The notes under the pieces are model-generated. The model ran no database searches, was not told where the DNA came from, and worked only from the letters and a program-made list of their open reading frames with translations. A stretch of 64,000 nt of DNA from positions 11,923,697 to 11,987,696 of the forward strand of contig CM055111.1 in the NCBI GenBank assembly GCA_029204225.1. The letters are read 5' to 3'. How positions within the stretch are numbered: position 1 is the first letter of the stretch; each line of letters opens with the position of its first letter. This document shows positions 28,301 through 38,932 of this stretch, in pieces. The translations under genes and the position numbers were made by a program. Source of the stretch: Diphasiastrum complanatum. Lineage: Eukaryota; Streptophyta; Lycopodiopsida; Lycopodiales; Lycopodiaceae.

Positions 28301-29356
28301 CAAGAAAAGCTCAGAAAATGAAGTCTCAAGAAAAATGAAAGTTCTCAAAATTGATTCAGGCGATGAGTTTACTGCGACAAAGTTTAGAAATTTTTGCTTG
28401 TAGAATAGTATTAAGCAGCAATTTACCATGAGCTTGTTAGAAATTAATATTTATCTGCACCCCTAATGTTGGTTTGGTCATGCCTACATGCTTTTGCTCA
28501 ACTTTTACTTTTAATAGAGACTAGAGAAATGATATAAGGAGGGCTGGTGCTCCACCTCCTCTTATGCCATTGTAGAAAGTTATGCTCATTCTTCGCTTAA
28601 TCTAAGTTCTCTTTAATCTCTCATGTTGATCTTGATTGATGTGTGTGAGTGCTGTCTTTGATTTCTGCTTAGACTTAATAAGAATGGTTGGTGGTGCTTC
28701 AGGTTATGCTGGGCCAGCTTACACCTTTGGCAGATGAAAGCTGGCGGATTAAATTTGAGCAAGTGAGGTCGGACGGTTTCTCAAGATTGCGGGGTCTTTG
28801 GGTGTTTCAAGAGATTGTAGCTCCAATTCTTATAAAGCTATTAACAGCTCTGTGTGTTCCGTATGTTGTTGCACGTGGACTGTTTCCTCCCCTGGGGTTT
28901 TCCCTCACAGCCAACTCAGCAGTCTATCGCTTTGCTTGGCTCGTTTGCCTTGCCTTGATAATTGTATGGTATGGCATTAAACGCATGCATCGCTGTGTTT
29001 CGGATCTTCACAATTTAATCCGAGATGACAGATACTTGATAGGAAGACGGTTGCATAACTATGGAGAAAGGCCTGGTTCATCGACTGCACAGAATTCTGC
29101 ATCTTTGCTAGCAAGTTCTCCAACTGGGGGCAGCAGCAGCAGTGAACAAAGTGGTGTAGAGCAGGAAATTACCTCTTTGACGGCAGATGCCACTGGGGAG
29201 AGCAGTAAATCTGCTGGCGATCCTACAGATCCTAATATTGAGCAGAAAGAGGACTCTAGGTGTCGGGTGTTGAGCTCAGAAGGTCTGAATGGTACGAGGT
29301 TAGCTGTCAGTGGTGGATCCATTAAGTTGCATAGCGTGGGTGGATCCTGTCTGTAA
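19784..29356 (+). CDS. SUD1: Doa10/MARCH6-type RING-CH E3 ubiquitin ligase (SUD1/CER9 type)
   Basis: Nine coding exons with GT-AG borders and matched phases: 19784-20059, 21274-22014, 22168-22944, 23181-23392, 23509-23895, 24140-24297, 24699-24862, 25167-25313, 28703-29356. They total 3516 bp, encoding 1171 aa; the Arabidopsis protein is about 1100 aa. The RING-CH (C4HC3) has all ligands: C48, C51, C65, C67, H75, C78, C91, C94, the last in exon 2. Many hydrophobic segments follow, such as LVLSVWLLFIPFTTFWIW and the conserved RPGVLYFLRDPSDPNYNPF and VPVDESPVFLLYQDWALG. The family anchors in the ER membrane and ubiquitinates ER substrates. In plants it limits HMG-CoA reductase activity and affects cuticular wax (SUD1 = CER9). 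The start is the first ATG in the frame opening the acidic N-terminus. No internal stop is seen; the gene looks intact. Intron 8 is unusually long (3.4 kb) and carries transposon pieces. Confidence 0.93.
26463..26648. mobile_element. 186-bp inverted-repeat element rich in CGATTCGAACCGG motifs
   Basis: The ends are AATGTTTCA and TGAAACATT, both followed inward by CGAATCGGC-type sequence. The body is a series of near-palindromes of GGCCGATTCGAACCGG type, so much of it can fold back on itself. It sits inside intron 8. It resembles a MITE; superfamily and target duplication are not clear. Confidence 0.65.
27116..27637 (-). pseudogene. Copia RT tail and RNase H fragment
   Basis: The frame contains YGQLIGSLMSITITRPNLCYSV (usual yr.liGsLmYlt.TRPDi.faV), then HWKCVKRISRYISST and VVSDSYFAGDKKYRKSTSAF, the RNase H start of Copia elements. 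The end (GCQRSNKQYLF..) is the usual W.SkKQ..va region with changes. This fragment lies antisense in intron 8. Confidence 0.88.
28065..28403 (+). pseudogene. Copia pre-integrase/integrase fragment
   Basis: GNLYKLSHCHFEKS and LWHCKSRHWNHKSIHQM are the GAG-pre-integrase HHCC part. It jumps directly to FRQFKKSSENE...VLKIDSGDEF, the second-Asp region of the integrase core. The stretch with the first Asp is missing, an internal deletion. It is in the opposite orientation to the Copia fragment at 27.1 kb, so at least two insertions are represented. Confidence 0.8.
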
Positions 29357-31850
29357 CCAGTAACTTCTTGTCATTGTGGATATTATAAATATCCAATGGC
29401 TTTTTCAGCACCAGATCTGGTTTGAAGAGTTATAGCATCTAGTCCTCGCTGATCCACGTTACGACAGGTGTGACCCTAATATTCACTTTGTTTTGTTGCA
29501 TTACCCAATTCAACTGTATTTACACTATGAAATCGAAATTTGCCCCTTTATGAGGGGTTCAGTTAGATGACAATCCAACTTGCGGCATCAAATTGTGCTA
29601 ATTCTGTCTATCCTTAGTTGTGCAATTTGGGTTATGTTTTCAGCACACTGAGGTATGAAATGTAAGTATTCCTTAATTTTTTACCAGGAAGTAGGCTAGA
29701 TAGTGCATGGCTCGTTTGTTATGTTGGGTATTATCCTAGAAATAACTACAATGTATGAATGACAGCATCCAAATTGAGAATTCGAGTTTTTATGCACAGT
29801 TTTGATTGAGTCATGAACCATAAGGTGTTTATAGTCAGGACATGCACTCTTTTATAATATAACTCCCTGGTAAACTTATGTGTCCCCCTGCAACGGCAAA
29901 ATTCAATGGGTAGGCAGCGTTGGAGTCCAAGAATCTCATGATTTGATCAGTCATCTAGTAGTTATAATCAAAATTTCCCCACCATTTGAGAGAAAATCTT
30001 GGGCCCAATGTGGAAACGTGACACTTTTATCATCCTTGAGTCCCATCTAACCAACCTCTTATGTTGAAATATGTAGAACTAATGCTTTGCTTATGTCTAT
30101 TTTATCCTTAAAGCTATATGAAGTCTTAGGTTTTCAGCGTGGTGTTGTTTTTGTTTGTAGCTTTAAAAAACGGAGGTTATTGTGCTGTTACCATCACTTT
30201 TTGAAAATATGGTGTTCCATCATTGATTCGGTTTGCTGTCATATATTAACATGCTCTGTACTAACTAGTGATAACCCCAAAAGCTTTGTTGGAGAGGATT
30301 CTGTACAATGTTCCACATGTACAACTAATGAGATATTTGAACTTCTTAACTTGGTTTTAGTCTTCAACGTTGGTGGGCAACAAAGTGAAATCGAACTTCA
30401 TCTCACAATGAGAAAAGAAGCCATGTTTTGGAACTCACCTTGTCGACTCTTGCAAGGCTTTCATTATACTGTGATGCCTTGTCTTTTACTTTCAAAGATG
30501 TGTAGACGATTTTTCTTAGGTAGATCGTATAATAGTGCCCACATTACTTTTCACATAGAAAGCATGTAGAGGTGGCAAAGCCCTTGGTGGAATGGACACA
30601 CATTTGTTTTGATCCTTTTTGGATGCTTTGAGTTATTCAAAATTTCGTGAAAAGTGTGCAAATTTGTGCTTTAAGTAGGTGGAGATCCTCTTGGCAAATA
30701 CTTACCATGGAGAGAATTTTCTTCCTCCTCACAGTTTGAAAATTTGATTCCTTATGTGCACATGTTTGTACTTATGTGCACATGTTTGTAGCTTGCCTAT
30801 GGCAAGCATAAGGTTTTTGCCTTACAGTTTTGAGCCACAACTTGTTATGAAGTGTGCTTGCTTGACAATATTCTAATTGATTTCAAGTAAATCTTGTAAG
30901 AGATTAGGTACAAGTATTCACAGATATCTCATGGTGTACAAACATTGGAATAAACTTTGCGTGTTACGATTTCCTATTGTGAATTGGGCTAGACTCATCA
31001 AGTTTCGGCTTAGGTCATCTCAAGAATTGGATCTACATGCGTTCTTTCCAACATGTGACCTTCTATTGGAAATGAAACATTCTACACAAATTGAGTATCA
31101 AGCAATTGTTTCAATAAAAACCACTTCTTTTTGTTCGTTTGTTTCAATGACTAAATTGATAATCAATAACTTATTGTGTTTGAAATTGGTTGTGTTAGAA
31201 CTTGATTGCTCCAGCTCATTGGAGTTCATGAAGAATGAGTTTATCTGACAACTTACTATTTGTTGAGACCATTGCAATACGAGAAATGTACAAGAACATA
31301 ATAAGGAAATATCATGGGTGGCTTCAAAAGGTCTGCATTGTTTCTTTGAGGTACTACTAGATATGAATGGTCAAGCTAAAATTTTTTGTTGAATTAAAAA
31401 AATGTTAGATTATTCCTAGAGCTTAGCCTTCACGCTCGGAAGCACATATGGGAGCAATAAGCGATGGTCTTTTGTCATGGTAAATGGTCTTCAAAATTGG
31501 TCCTTGTGACATTGGAGACAATTAATGTGTTATCTATATTTTGGAAAAAGTAAGCTGCCACTTGTACTTGCCTTACAAGTATATGATTAACAATAGTTTA
31601 CCAAAGTTTTATAAAGCATGCATGATGCACACTATACTTGTAAAAGTGGTGGATTTTATTTCTTGCTAGAAGAAGGGTTGATGCTAGACTAGTCAATTAG
31701 TTGTAGCTATGGCAAGAAGCAAGGAAAAACATAACAATATATATATTTTCCAAGATGTATAAACATTCTAAGTTTTGCTACTCATTACAATAATAGAAAT
31801 TTGGATCTTGGTTGAGATTCGATGGAGAGTTCATAAAGTAAATCATTTCT
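29357..31850. other. 3' flank of the E3 ligase gene and intergenic DNA
   Basis: The first few hundred bases should hold the 3'UTR; I see no convincing poly(A) signal to fix its end. A perfect 20-bp tandem duplication (CTTATGTGCACATGTTTGTA twice) lies at about 30752-30791. Frames of 123-160 codons here have no recognisable motif and skewed composition, so I do not call them genes. Confidence 0.45.
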
Positions 31851-32800
31851 ATCTGTCCATACCTTTCATGGCATAATATATTGCAATAGGTTTGACCATT
31901 AAAATAGGCAAAGCAATGAGTTTAGGTAGTGAGTCTTACATTGGCTTGAGGTTAATGCCAAAGACTTATCCAAACATTATCACATCCATAAAGTAGGTTG
32001 TAGTGTCAACTTCATGTTTGCAAATCAAATGAACAGTTTCAACTTGAGTCGGCGTTTATCTAACTAGACGAGATACAATGATTATTTTGTCTGCATGCAT
32101 AAAGTTTTTGGGTGAATATGATTTGTCAATATGGTAATAAAAAAGTCATAAGTAATTGAATTTGGATCTTACATTAGTGTACTCTAACTTTCCTTCTCCC
32201 TAAGAAGCAATTTCTCTCAAAGCTGGTCTCGACTTTTTAAATGTATTAAAATGACTTTCACATATGAATAATGTATCAAAAATCCTATGACCTTTTCCTC
32301 CTTGCTTTAGAACTAAAAACTAAGGAGTTATAAGTGGGAGTCGATCTTCTATTTTAGATGATCTTGATTTGTACCATAAAGCCTTATTTTGTGAATGAAT
32401 GGGGTAGCTCTTCACTTTATTGCCCATGATCTATCATTGATCTTAAGGACTCAAGAATACGAAAGAGATTCAGTTCTAAGTATGATTTTTCCCTTAGCAA
32501 ATCATTGGATCAAAGTGCCTACAGTCATGTTATGAAATTGTAAAAGATGGTTAACTTTTCCTTCTTCATACGAATGAAAAATAGAAGCTTGATGGCTATA
32601 GCAAAAAGATAAGGAGAAAGGGGATAACCTTGTTGCCAACCACTGATGACAATTTAAATATTCATAACATCTAGTATTTTGTGATGATTACGTAGAAAGC
32701 GCATCCAGTAGATGTACTAGCCAATTACAAGAGGTGGATCACTGATGGTTATGCAATCTAACCCATTCCTATACACAAAGAATGGTGTTCTTCAAAGTTG
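31850..32800 (-). pseudogene. Degenerate LINE reverse transcriptase region
   Basis: The minus strand at 32587-32643 reads GWQQGYPLSPYLFAIAIKL, the LINE RT motif normally GLRQGDPLSPYLF. No long frame survives and the borders are estimated. Confidence 0.55.
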
Positions 32801-33175
32801 AAATAAAATGAAAGAAAAATACTTACCAAGATAGCTTCGTTGGAAGAGCATGTGGTGGCACATAGGATATTTGCTGCTTCTCTGATTGTTGATGAGGTAA
32901 AGCAAGAGTCGAATCCTACATATATATAGTCTTTTGTGGGTCACTATAGATAAGCTCCGATATACCCATCTAAATTGGCTTGTCGAAGAAGTTAAGTTTG
33001 GGTGAATCATGTCCAATGATTTATAGGTGATTGAATCTCCATTGCTAAAACAAGTTTGTAAAAAGGTTTTGGATTTCAACAAGGTTATTTGTCAATATGA
33101 TACATGGTTCGTAAGTGGTTTTGCCACGCTCCAAAATGAGAAAAAAAAAAGTAGATTAAAAATGTAGTACTATCC

Positions 33176-33278
<103 letters not shown>

Positions 33279-33389
33279 AATATTTGACAAGTCAAGACTA
33301 AACCCTTTAAACCTTTATTCATAAACTAACAAGGAAAAATAGAGTTGAAAAGATCATATAGTTTTCATAAGAAAACACAATAAGGTAAA

Positions 33390-34960
33390 ACTTATTTCAA
33401 GGCATCCAGCTGGTACCTTCCACCATCCCACCACACAAAACCGCAAAGGTTAGTTTAGTGAGGAATACAAGCGTCAACGCTCTGATGTCAGTTGTTATCC
33501 ATTTCCAAAACAAGTTTAACCTCTTAACAACATACTAGTCATCATTAAAAACGATTAGTCCAATCTTTCCATTCATAAACATTAGTTGGCAATAGGTTGA
33601 ACCTTGTTGTTACTGTATTAGGGCATTTGCCATACTGATCAGTTCATGGGGTATGGTCCATATCCGTTACATCATAACAGTGTTATGTACTCAAAGTGAA
33701 CCGTAAATACAACTCCAAGAATGATCAAGCTAATGCCCTGATAAGCTTATACACAAGACTAATGGACTAATCAAAATGGTAGGTTGTAATCTCTAGGTAA
33801 AGTTTTAGCAAAAAGGCTTAGCCACATGGTGATATTCGAAGGGTTTGACTTCATTTTAGGTTAAGGTATAGAAAGAGTAGCAAAGCACGAATAGGTCTTA
33901 CTTGGGAGCCCTAAAAATTAGGTTACACAAAATATGTTTGTGTATCAAAGTTTGAAGCAATAGGAATCATGGTAATCCTATGACCTGAAGTAGTTTAAAC
34001 AAAATTTGCATAAATTGACTTAGCAAAGATTTGTTTCCCTTGCCTGCACAAGTGTCCTCGTGCTTTTCTATGATGATGTCATGGTGTTTCCAGAAAGTGC
34101 GTTTTCTTAGCTAGTCATGAGCAACAAAAAGCCAGTCCAAAGCTAAGCCTTAGTTTAGTGTTGTATCTATAACAACCTTATTCCCTTGAATGTAAGACAA
34201 ACATTGTCTTATGCAGAGGGGTTTCACATTGAAAATGCCTTTGTTCAACATGCTCCTATGCCTATTATGAAACATAAACGGTATGAAATGGGCAAATATA
34301 TTTGTATGAAGCTTTCTAAGACATAAGCCAAAATGGCAGGCCTGCAGTCAAGTCACATCTCAATCCAGTGGGGAGAATGTAAAGTTTTGTATAAAGAAGC
34401 CATTGTAAGAAAGTAGATTGAACATTCGATTCCCATCAAAGCAACATAATTGCTTACAAATAAGCGATTTAATCAGAGCCTAAAAAACAACCGAGACATA
34501 ATGTGTATCAAATGCATACAAAACTAAGTAATGATAATGCAATTGTGAATCATTGGAGCGCTATCCAAACAACGTGTAGAGCACCCAAATAGCAACTGAA
34601 AAATGGAGTAACAAGTTTGTTTCTAAGCTACTGAGCCAGCGACAGCTAGGTCGCATTACAAGCATCAAAACTTTGATAAAAAAGAGTATGAAAATTGTTG
34701 TTAAAAAAGGCAGAAGTAAAATACAGTACATTAAAGCACCATAAAGCAAGAATTTTTTCAAGACATCCAGCTGGTACCTGCCACCATCCCACAACACAAA
34801 ACCGTGCGAGTTAGTATGTGAGGAAGACATGTGCCAGTGCTGAATGTCAGTTGTTATCCATTCACAAAATAAGCTTTGCTACTTAAGAACTTAGTTAAAA
34901 TAGAAATTCATAGTCCAACCTTCTCATTCAAGTGTGAAAATTAGCAATAGGCTAAGCCAT
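33390..34960. repeat. Direct repeat pair, about 200 bp each (33395-33620 and 34750-34960)
   Basis: Both contain CATCCAGCTGGTACCT, CACCATCCCAC, ACACAAAACCG and TGTCAGTTGTTATCCATT in the same order with small indels. A partial third relative around 35090-35250 repeats TTAGGGCAA..TCCATGCCATACTAA. The family is not recognised. The interval between the two copies shows no gene. Confidence 0.7.
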
Positions 34961-36227
34961 CTTTTTACATTATCCATATCATTTGATAATTTTTATTATT
35001 ATAAAAAACCAACACGACGCTTGCTAAACATGTGTAAATCGTATTCACAAAAAGTTTAATACCTAGGGTGAGCAAGGACACGCGTACAACGGTATTAGGG
35101 CAAATCCATGCCATACTAAGTCGTGGACCCATATAATAGGTCGTGTAATGGTGTCAAGACCCTTGTACATAGTTATTTAGACTGCAATAAAAGAGGAGTA
35201 GCATTGGCTTGTATAGTCTGGACTGTTGTGTTAGGGCAACTCCATGCCATACTAACCATAGAGACTATAGTGACTATTGCGCAAATTTATGCGTTCCAAG
35301 AGTACCCGAGCCAAGAAAAGCGACACATTTATATGTCTTGAGTTAAGTTGATTACAGTTAAAACCTACTGTGTAAGTAGTGAAAATTTTATGTTAATAAC
35401 AAGCTATTAACGTGGAATTGAAGAAAACTCCATTTTAATAATGTCTTTGCTTTGTCAAAGTGATGATACTTTTCAATAACATAGATAAAGCTCATACCTG
35501 AATAGAGGTGGAAGTATTATCTTGTGAAGATGCCATAATGGATTCACTACTATCGATTCTTCATGCATTACCAAAACAATACTTTATAGATGAGTGCATA
35601 TCATTAAAGCTATAGCTAGAACGTTGTAGCAGTAGATCAGTAGAAACATATCACAATGTGGATTGCTATAGTAGCAGGTTCGTGGCAAAACAAGTGAACC
35701 ATGTGGCTGTCAGCCACATAAGGTTAATCTTTTGTGCTTATCAATCAACAAAAATGTGTCTATTCATGTACTTGATAAGTATCTTGGGATCCATTTAATT
35801 TTGTTATAGATTGAGTAAATTTTCAAGAATGCTTTGCATGTAAGTATATGTATTGTGGCTTTTAAAGTTATCAAGAATCATTCCCTTGGAGTTCACATCA
35901 GTCAATATGAGAAGAGGTAATATTTTTGTAGATAATTAGAGTTAGAACTAGTATAAGAAGACATAAATCATAAGATAAGTCATACCACAAATATTGAACA
36001 CAACACAAGTCCAAGCAAATAGTTGTATAAAGACTTGGAAGGAAGAGAGAGAACAGACTCTAAAATAAAGGGAGATCTTGGCCAAGGAGGTATATACATA
36101 TCTTGCATCAACTATTGTATCACAAAGCTTGTGCTCTATTTGGGCCCCAACACTAAAAGGCTATAATTGAATCTCCATGCAACAATTAATACATGTTAAC
36201 TAGTGAACTTAAATTTAAGTCCTAAAT
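34961..36227. other. Intergenic, no gene recognised
   Basis: Apart from the partial third repeat copy near 35.1-35.25 kb, nothing is recognisable. Confidence 0.45.
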
Positions 36228-36668
36228 TGTTACGTCCACGTCCAGTATGTGGGACTCGGAATAATTCCTGACATGGATAGCGGTACTCCAGTAGTGTATA
36301 AGGTTGTTAGTTACACCACGTCATTTCGGGCTTGGCCGGTAATGTAGTAATGTAACTAATAATCTTATGAGGACCCAGGTAATTGGACCTATGGACCTTT
36401 TGCATGGTGATTGACAGCTTTTGTGCAAGAATAGCAGGTCAAATGCTTTTGATAGGATTGGAGGGATCCTAGAGGGAATATTCTCTAGCTTTTGGAGATC
36501 ATATAACCTAGTAGAACTCGCCCATCTCCTCATTGTATTTTTTGATTTCAGAAGCCAGGATCCCCTCCTCTCTTGCATTCAATCACCTTGGCTTGGGAGT
36601 GAAGTGGTTAGGGTTTTGACTAGCCATTTCCTGTTGGTTGGGTGGTTTTGCTCCACAGGTGGTCTTTT
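36228..36668 (+). repeat. Gypsy LTR (copy 2), isolated and 3'-truncated
   Basis: It starts TGTTACGTCCACGTCC and aligns with 8634-9066 throughout, then homology stops near GGTTTTGCTCCACAGGTGGTC, about 200 bp before the expected LTR end. No polypurine tract precedes it and no primer-binding site or gag follows. It is a truncated solo LTR of the same family as the 8.6-14 kb element. Confidence 0.8.
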
Positions 36669-37716
36669 GTGAGGATCAAAGTGGTGTATGCCTTGACATC
36701 CTTACCAAAGTGTTTGTTATCATGTGCTCTTGTTCAAACAATAGTTTTCACACTACATTAAGCTTACATTGTTCCATGCCTAATAAGTGGTGGATGTGTT
36801 CTTGACAAGGATGATCATTGACATTCGACCATGACACACGTCTTCTTCAATGTACCAACTTGTGCGGTTTGTGGCGGTGTGATGGTGACAAGTATAAGAT
36901 CTATATCAGAAAAGGAGTCAAGACAATGAAAACAAGCTTGCATGGAAAGTGTTATACGACTCTTGGCCAGGAAGTTGGTATAATAGTCTTAAGGAATGAA
37001 TGGACAAATGGGAATAAAAAAAAAAGTTTTATTTCTAGATTCTAAGTACGTTAGAGAGTTCATTAAAAGGAATATACATATTTAATATCATCAAAACATT
37101 GGAGCAAAATGATGTTTTGTAAATATATAATCTATATCATAGCTAATTATAAGAGTCAACCATATTTGCAATCTTAACGGGACTCGAGACTATCTAACTT
37201 GACTAAATATAAAACACAACCATATTTTCCTCTCAAGTGGATGGAAGGATGGGAAGAAATCATCTCTTCCACCACGTAATTTTAGTTTTGAGATTTTTTT
37301 TTTTCCGTGTAATCTATTTTTTTGGATGAACCTTTCTTGAAATTGTGCTAAGTAGTGTATGCTTGGGATACAAAAGAAAATGAAAAACTAAGTGGTGAAA
37401 TCCACAACTTTTTACCAACTGACAAGCCTTCTTTACCCTTGGATGAAGATGCTTGCCATCGAAGTTGTGATTGAAAAAGGGTTGCTACTAAAATACTGAA
37501 AATGACCTCAGAAAAGAAGCCCACTTTCTTCACGTGGATGGAAGGGCTATAAGAATTGGCCTATCCATCACGTCATGCTCGTCTCTAGGTTTTTTTTAGT
37601 TGACAAACCTTTTAAATGCTACTTGAAATTTGGCCAAGTAATGTATACTTGATATAAAAAAAGCAGCATTAAAGTATTGAAAGCCATGTCTCTTCAAGCC
37701 TTCATCGACCTTATTT

Positions 37717-37755
<39 letters not shown>

Positions 37756-38818
37756 GGGGGGGGGGGGGTGGTTTTGCTTGATTGCCACAACAATCATGGT
37801 TGAAAATAGGCTGCTAAAAAATGCCTTCACACACACCAAAAAAAAAATCGCTTATTAATGTTTGGAATTTATTGCTATGGTTGTTGTCGATGAAAATAGG
37901 GAACTCCTTAAAAAATGGAAATGCCCTCATAAAAGAAAACAAGGCGAATCAAAAAATATCAAAGAGCTTTGTCGTGCATTTAAAAAAAAAAAAGACTTGT
38001 AGCTTAAAACTGCATTTTTTTAAATAACTAAAACTCATTTGGAAGAGACATTGCAACTTCGAGGGAATCATCACAATAGCTTACATAAGCAATCACTATC
38101 ACAACATAAGGTATCAAGACAAAGCTAAACACTAAAAAGGTCGTCAAATTTATTCATTCGTTTTTAAATAGGATGAGTGTCGTGTGCCCAAGACCATGAC
38201 TTTTGAGTTGTGGTGTTGCCCATCTAGGCGTGATGGTGGTTGATAAGACAAAGCTAAAAGCTGAAAATGTTGTCAAATTAATTCATTCTTTTGTAAACGA
38301 GATGAGTGTCGTATGCTACACCATGACTTTTGAAGGTGATAGTGGTCCATGCGACTCTCTCTCCAAGATGGTGATATATCTTCCATTCTTGAGACGCATG
38401 GGAGCCCACCACTACCAGTGCAGTGCAGTTGGGAGCTCACCACTGCCAACGTAGTGGAGGTGTTGGTTCAGAATGATAGACAAAAAGGGTTTTGTCTATT
38501 TTGATTGGTCCACGTTGCCCTAAACCTTATTTGAAGGGCATTTGAAGTGCAGTGAAAATGGGTTGAAAATGACGTGCATTTAGAAATTTCTAGAGAGATA
38601 GAACATGTGCCTTTAGAAATTCCTAGAAAGATAAGTTTCTAGAAAGAGAAAAGGTATAAAATGGAGAGAGAGAGAGAGGAGGGTGCCATTCAAGATTGGG
38701 AGAGAGAGGAGAGAGGCCCTCATTTTTTATTTTTTAGGGTTTTTTTGGTTTCACATGAAAAATAGCAATGATGTAAGAGAGAGAGAGAATATCAATGCAT
38801 TTGGCCTTAGAACCTTAA
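36669..38818. other. Intergenic/promoter-proximal region of the second gene
   Basis: No gene. It contains an (AG)n plus G14 tract (37719-37768), two diverged direct copies around 38100-38180 and 38240-38320 (GACAAAGCTAAA.., CGTCAAATTTATTCATTC / TGTCAAATTAATTCATTC, GATGAGTGTCGT), and short GA runs at 38660-38720. Confidence 0.5.
37719..37768. repeat. (AG)n tract followed by poly-G
   Basis: About 34 bp of AG then GGAGG and a run of 14 G. Confidence 0.9.
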
Positions 38819-38833
38819 AACAAACAAACAAAC

Positions 38834-38882
<49 letters not shown>
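38819..38882. repeat. (CAAA)n/(AG)n microsatellite just upstream of a start codon
   Basis: A short CAAA repeat and then 47 bp of AG. It ends 50 bp before the ATG of the second gene, so it lies in its promoter or 5'UTR. GA-repeat leaders are common in plants and bind BPC/GAGA-binding factors; that role is inferred. Confidence 0.9.
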
Positions 38883-38887
<5 letters not shown>

Positions 38888-38932
38888 ATTTGAGAGATCT
38901 GCGAAAGCTTTCTTCCGGATCTGCACGAAGCT

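Larger units (their letters stand above)
25314..28702 (+). other. Intron 8 of the E3 ligase gene, carrying transposon debris
   Basis: The donor is TTG|GTCTCT and the acceptor TTCAG|GTT, with phase 0 on both sides. The donor GT is the first base pair of a (TC)n run to 25343, so the 5' splice site is embedded in a microsatellite. Inside lie an inverted-repeat element (26463-26648), a minus-strand Copia RNase H fragment and a plus-strand Copia integrase fragment. The remaining ~2 kb shows no gene. Confidence 0.85.

Noticed and set aside
30087-31248. Frames of 160 and 123 codons after the E3 ligase gene
   Set aside because: No domain, no splice context and low-complexity hydrophobic composition typical of A/T-rich noncoding DNA.
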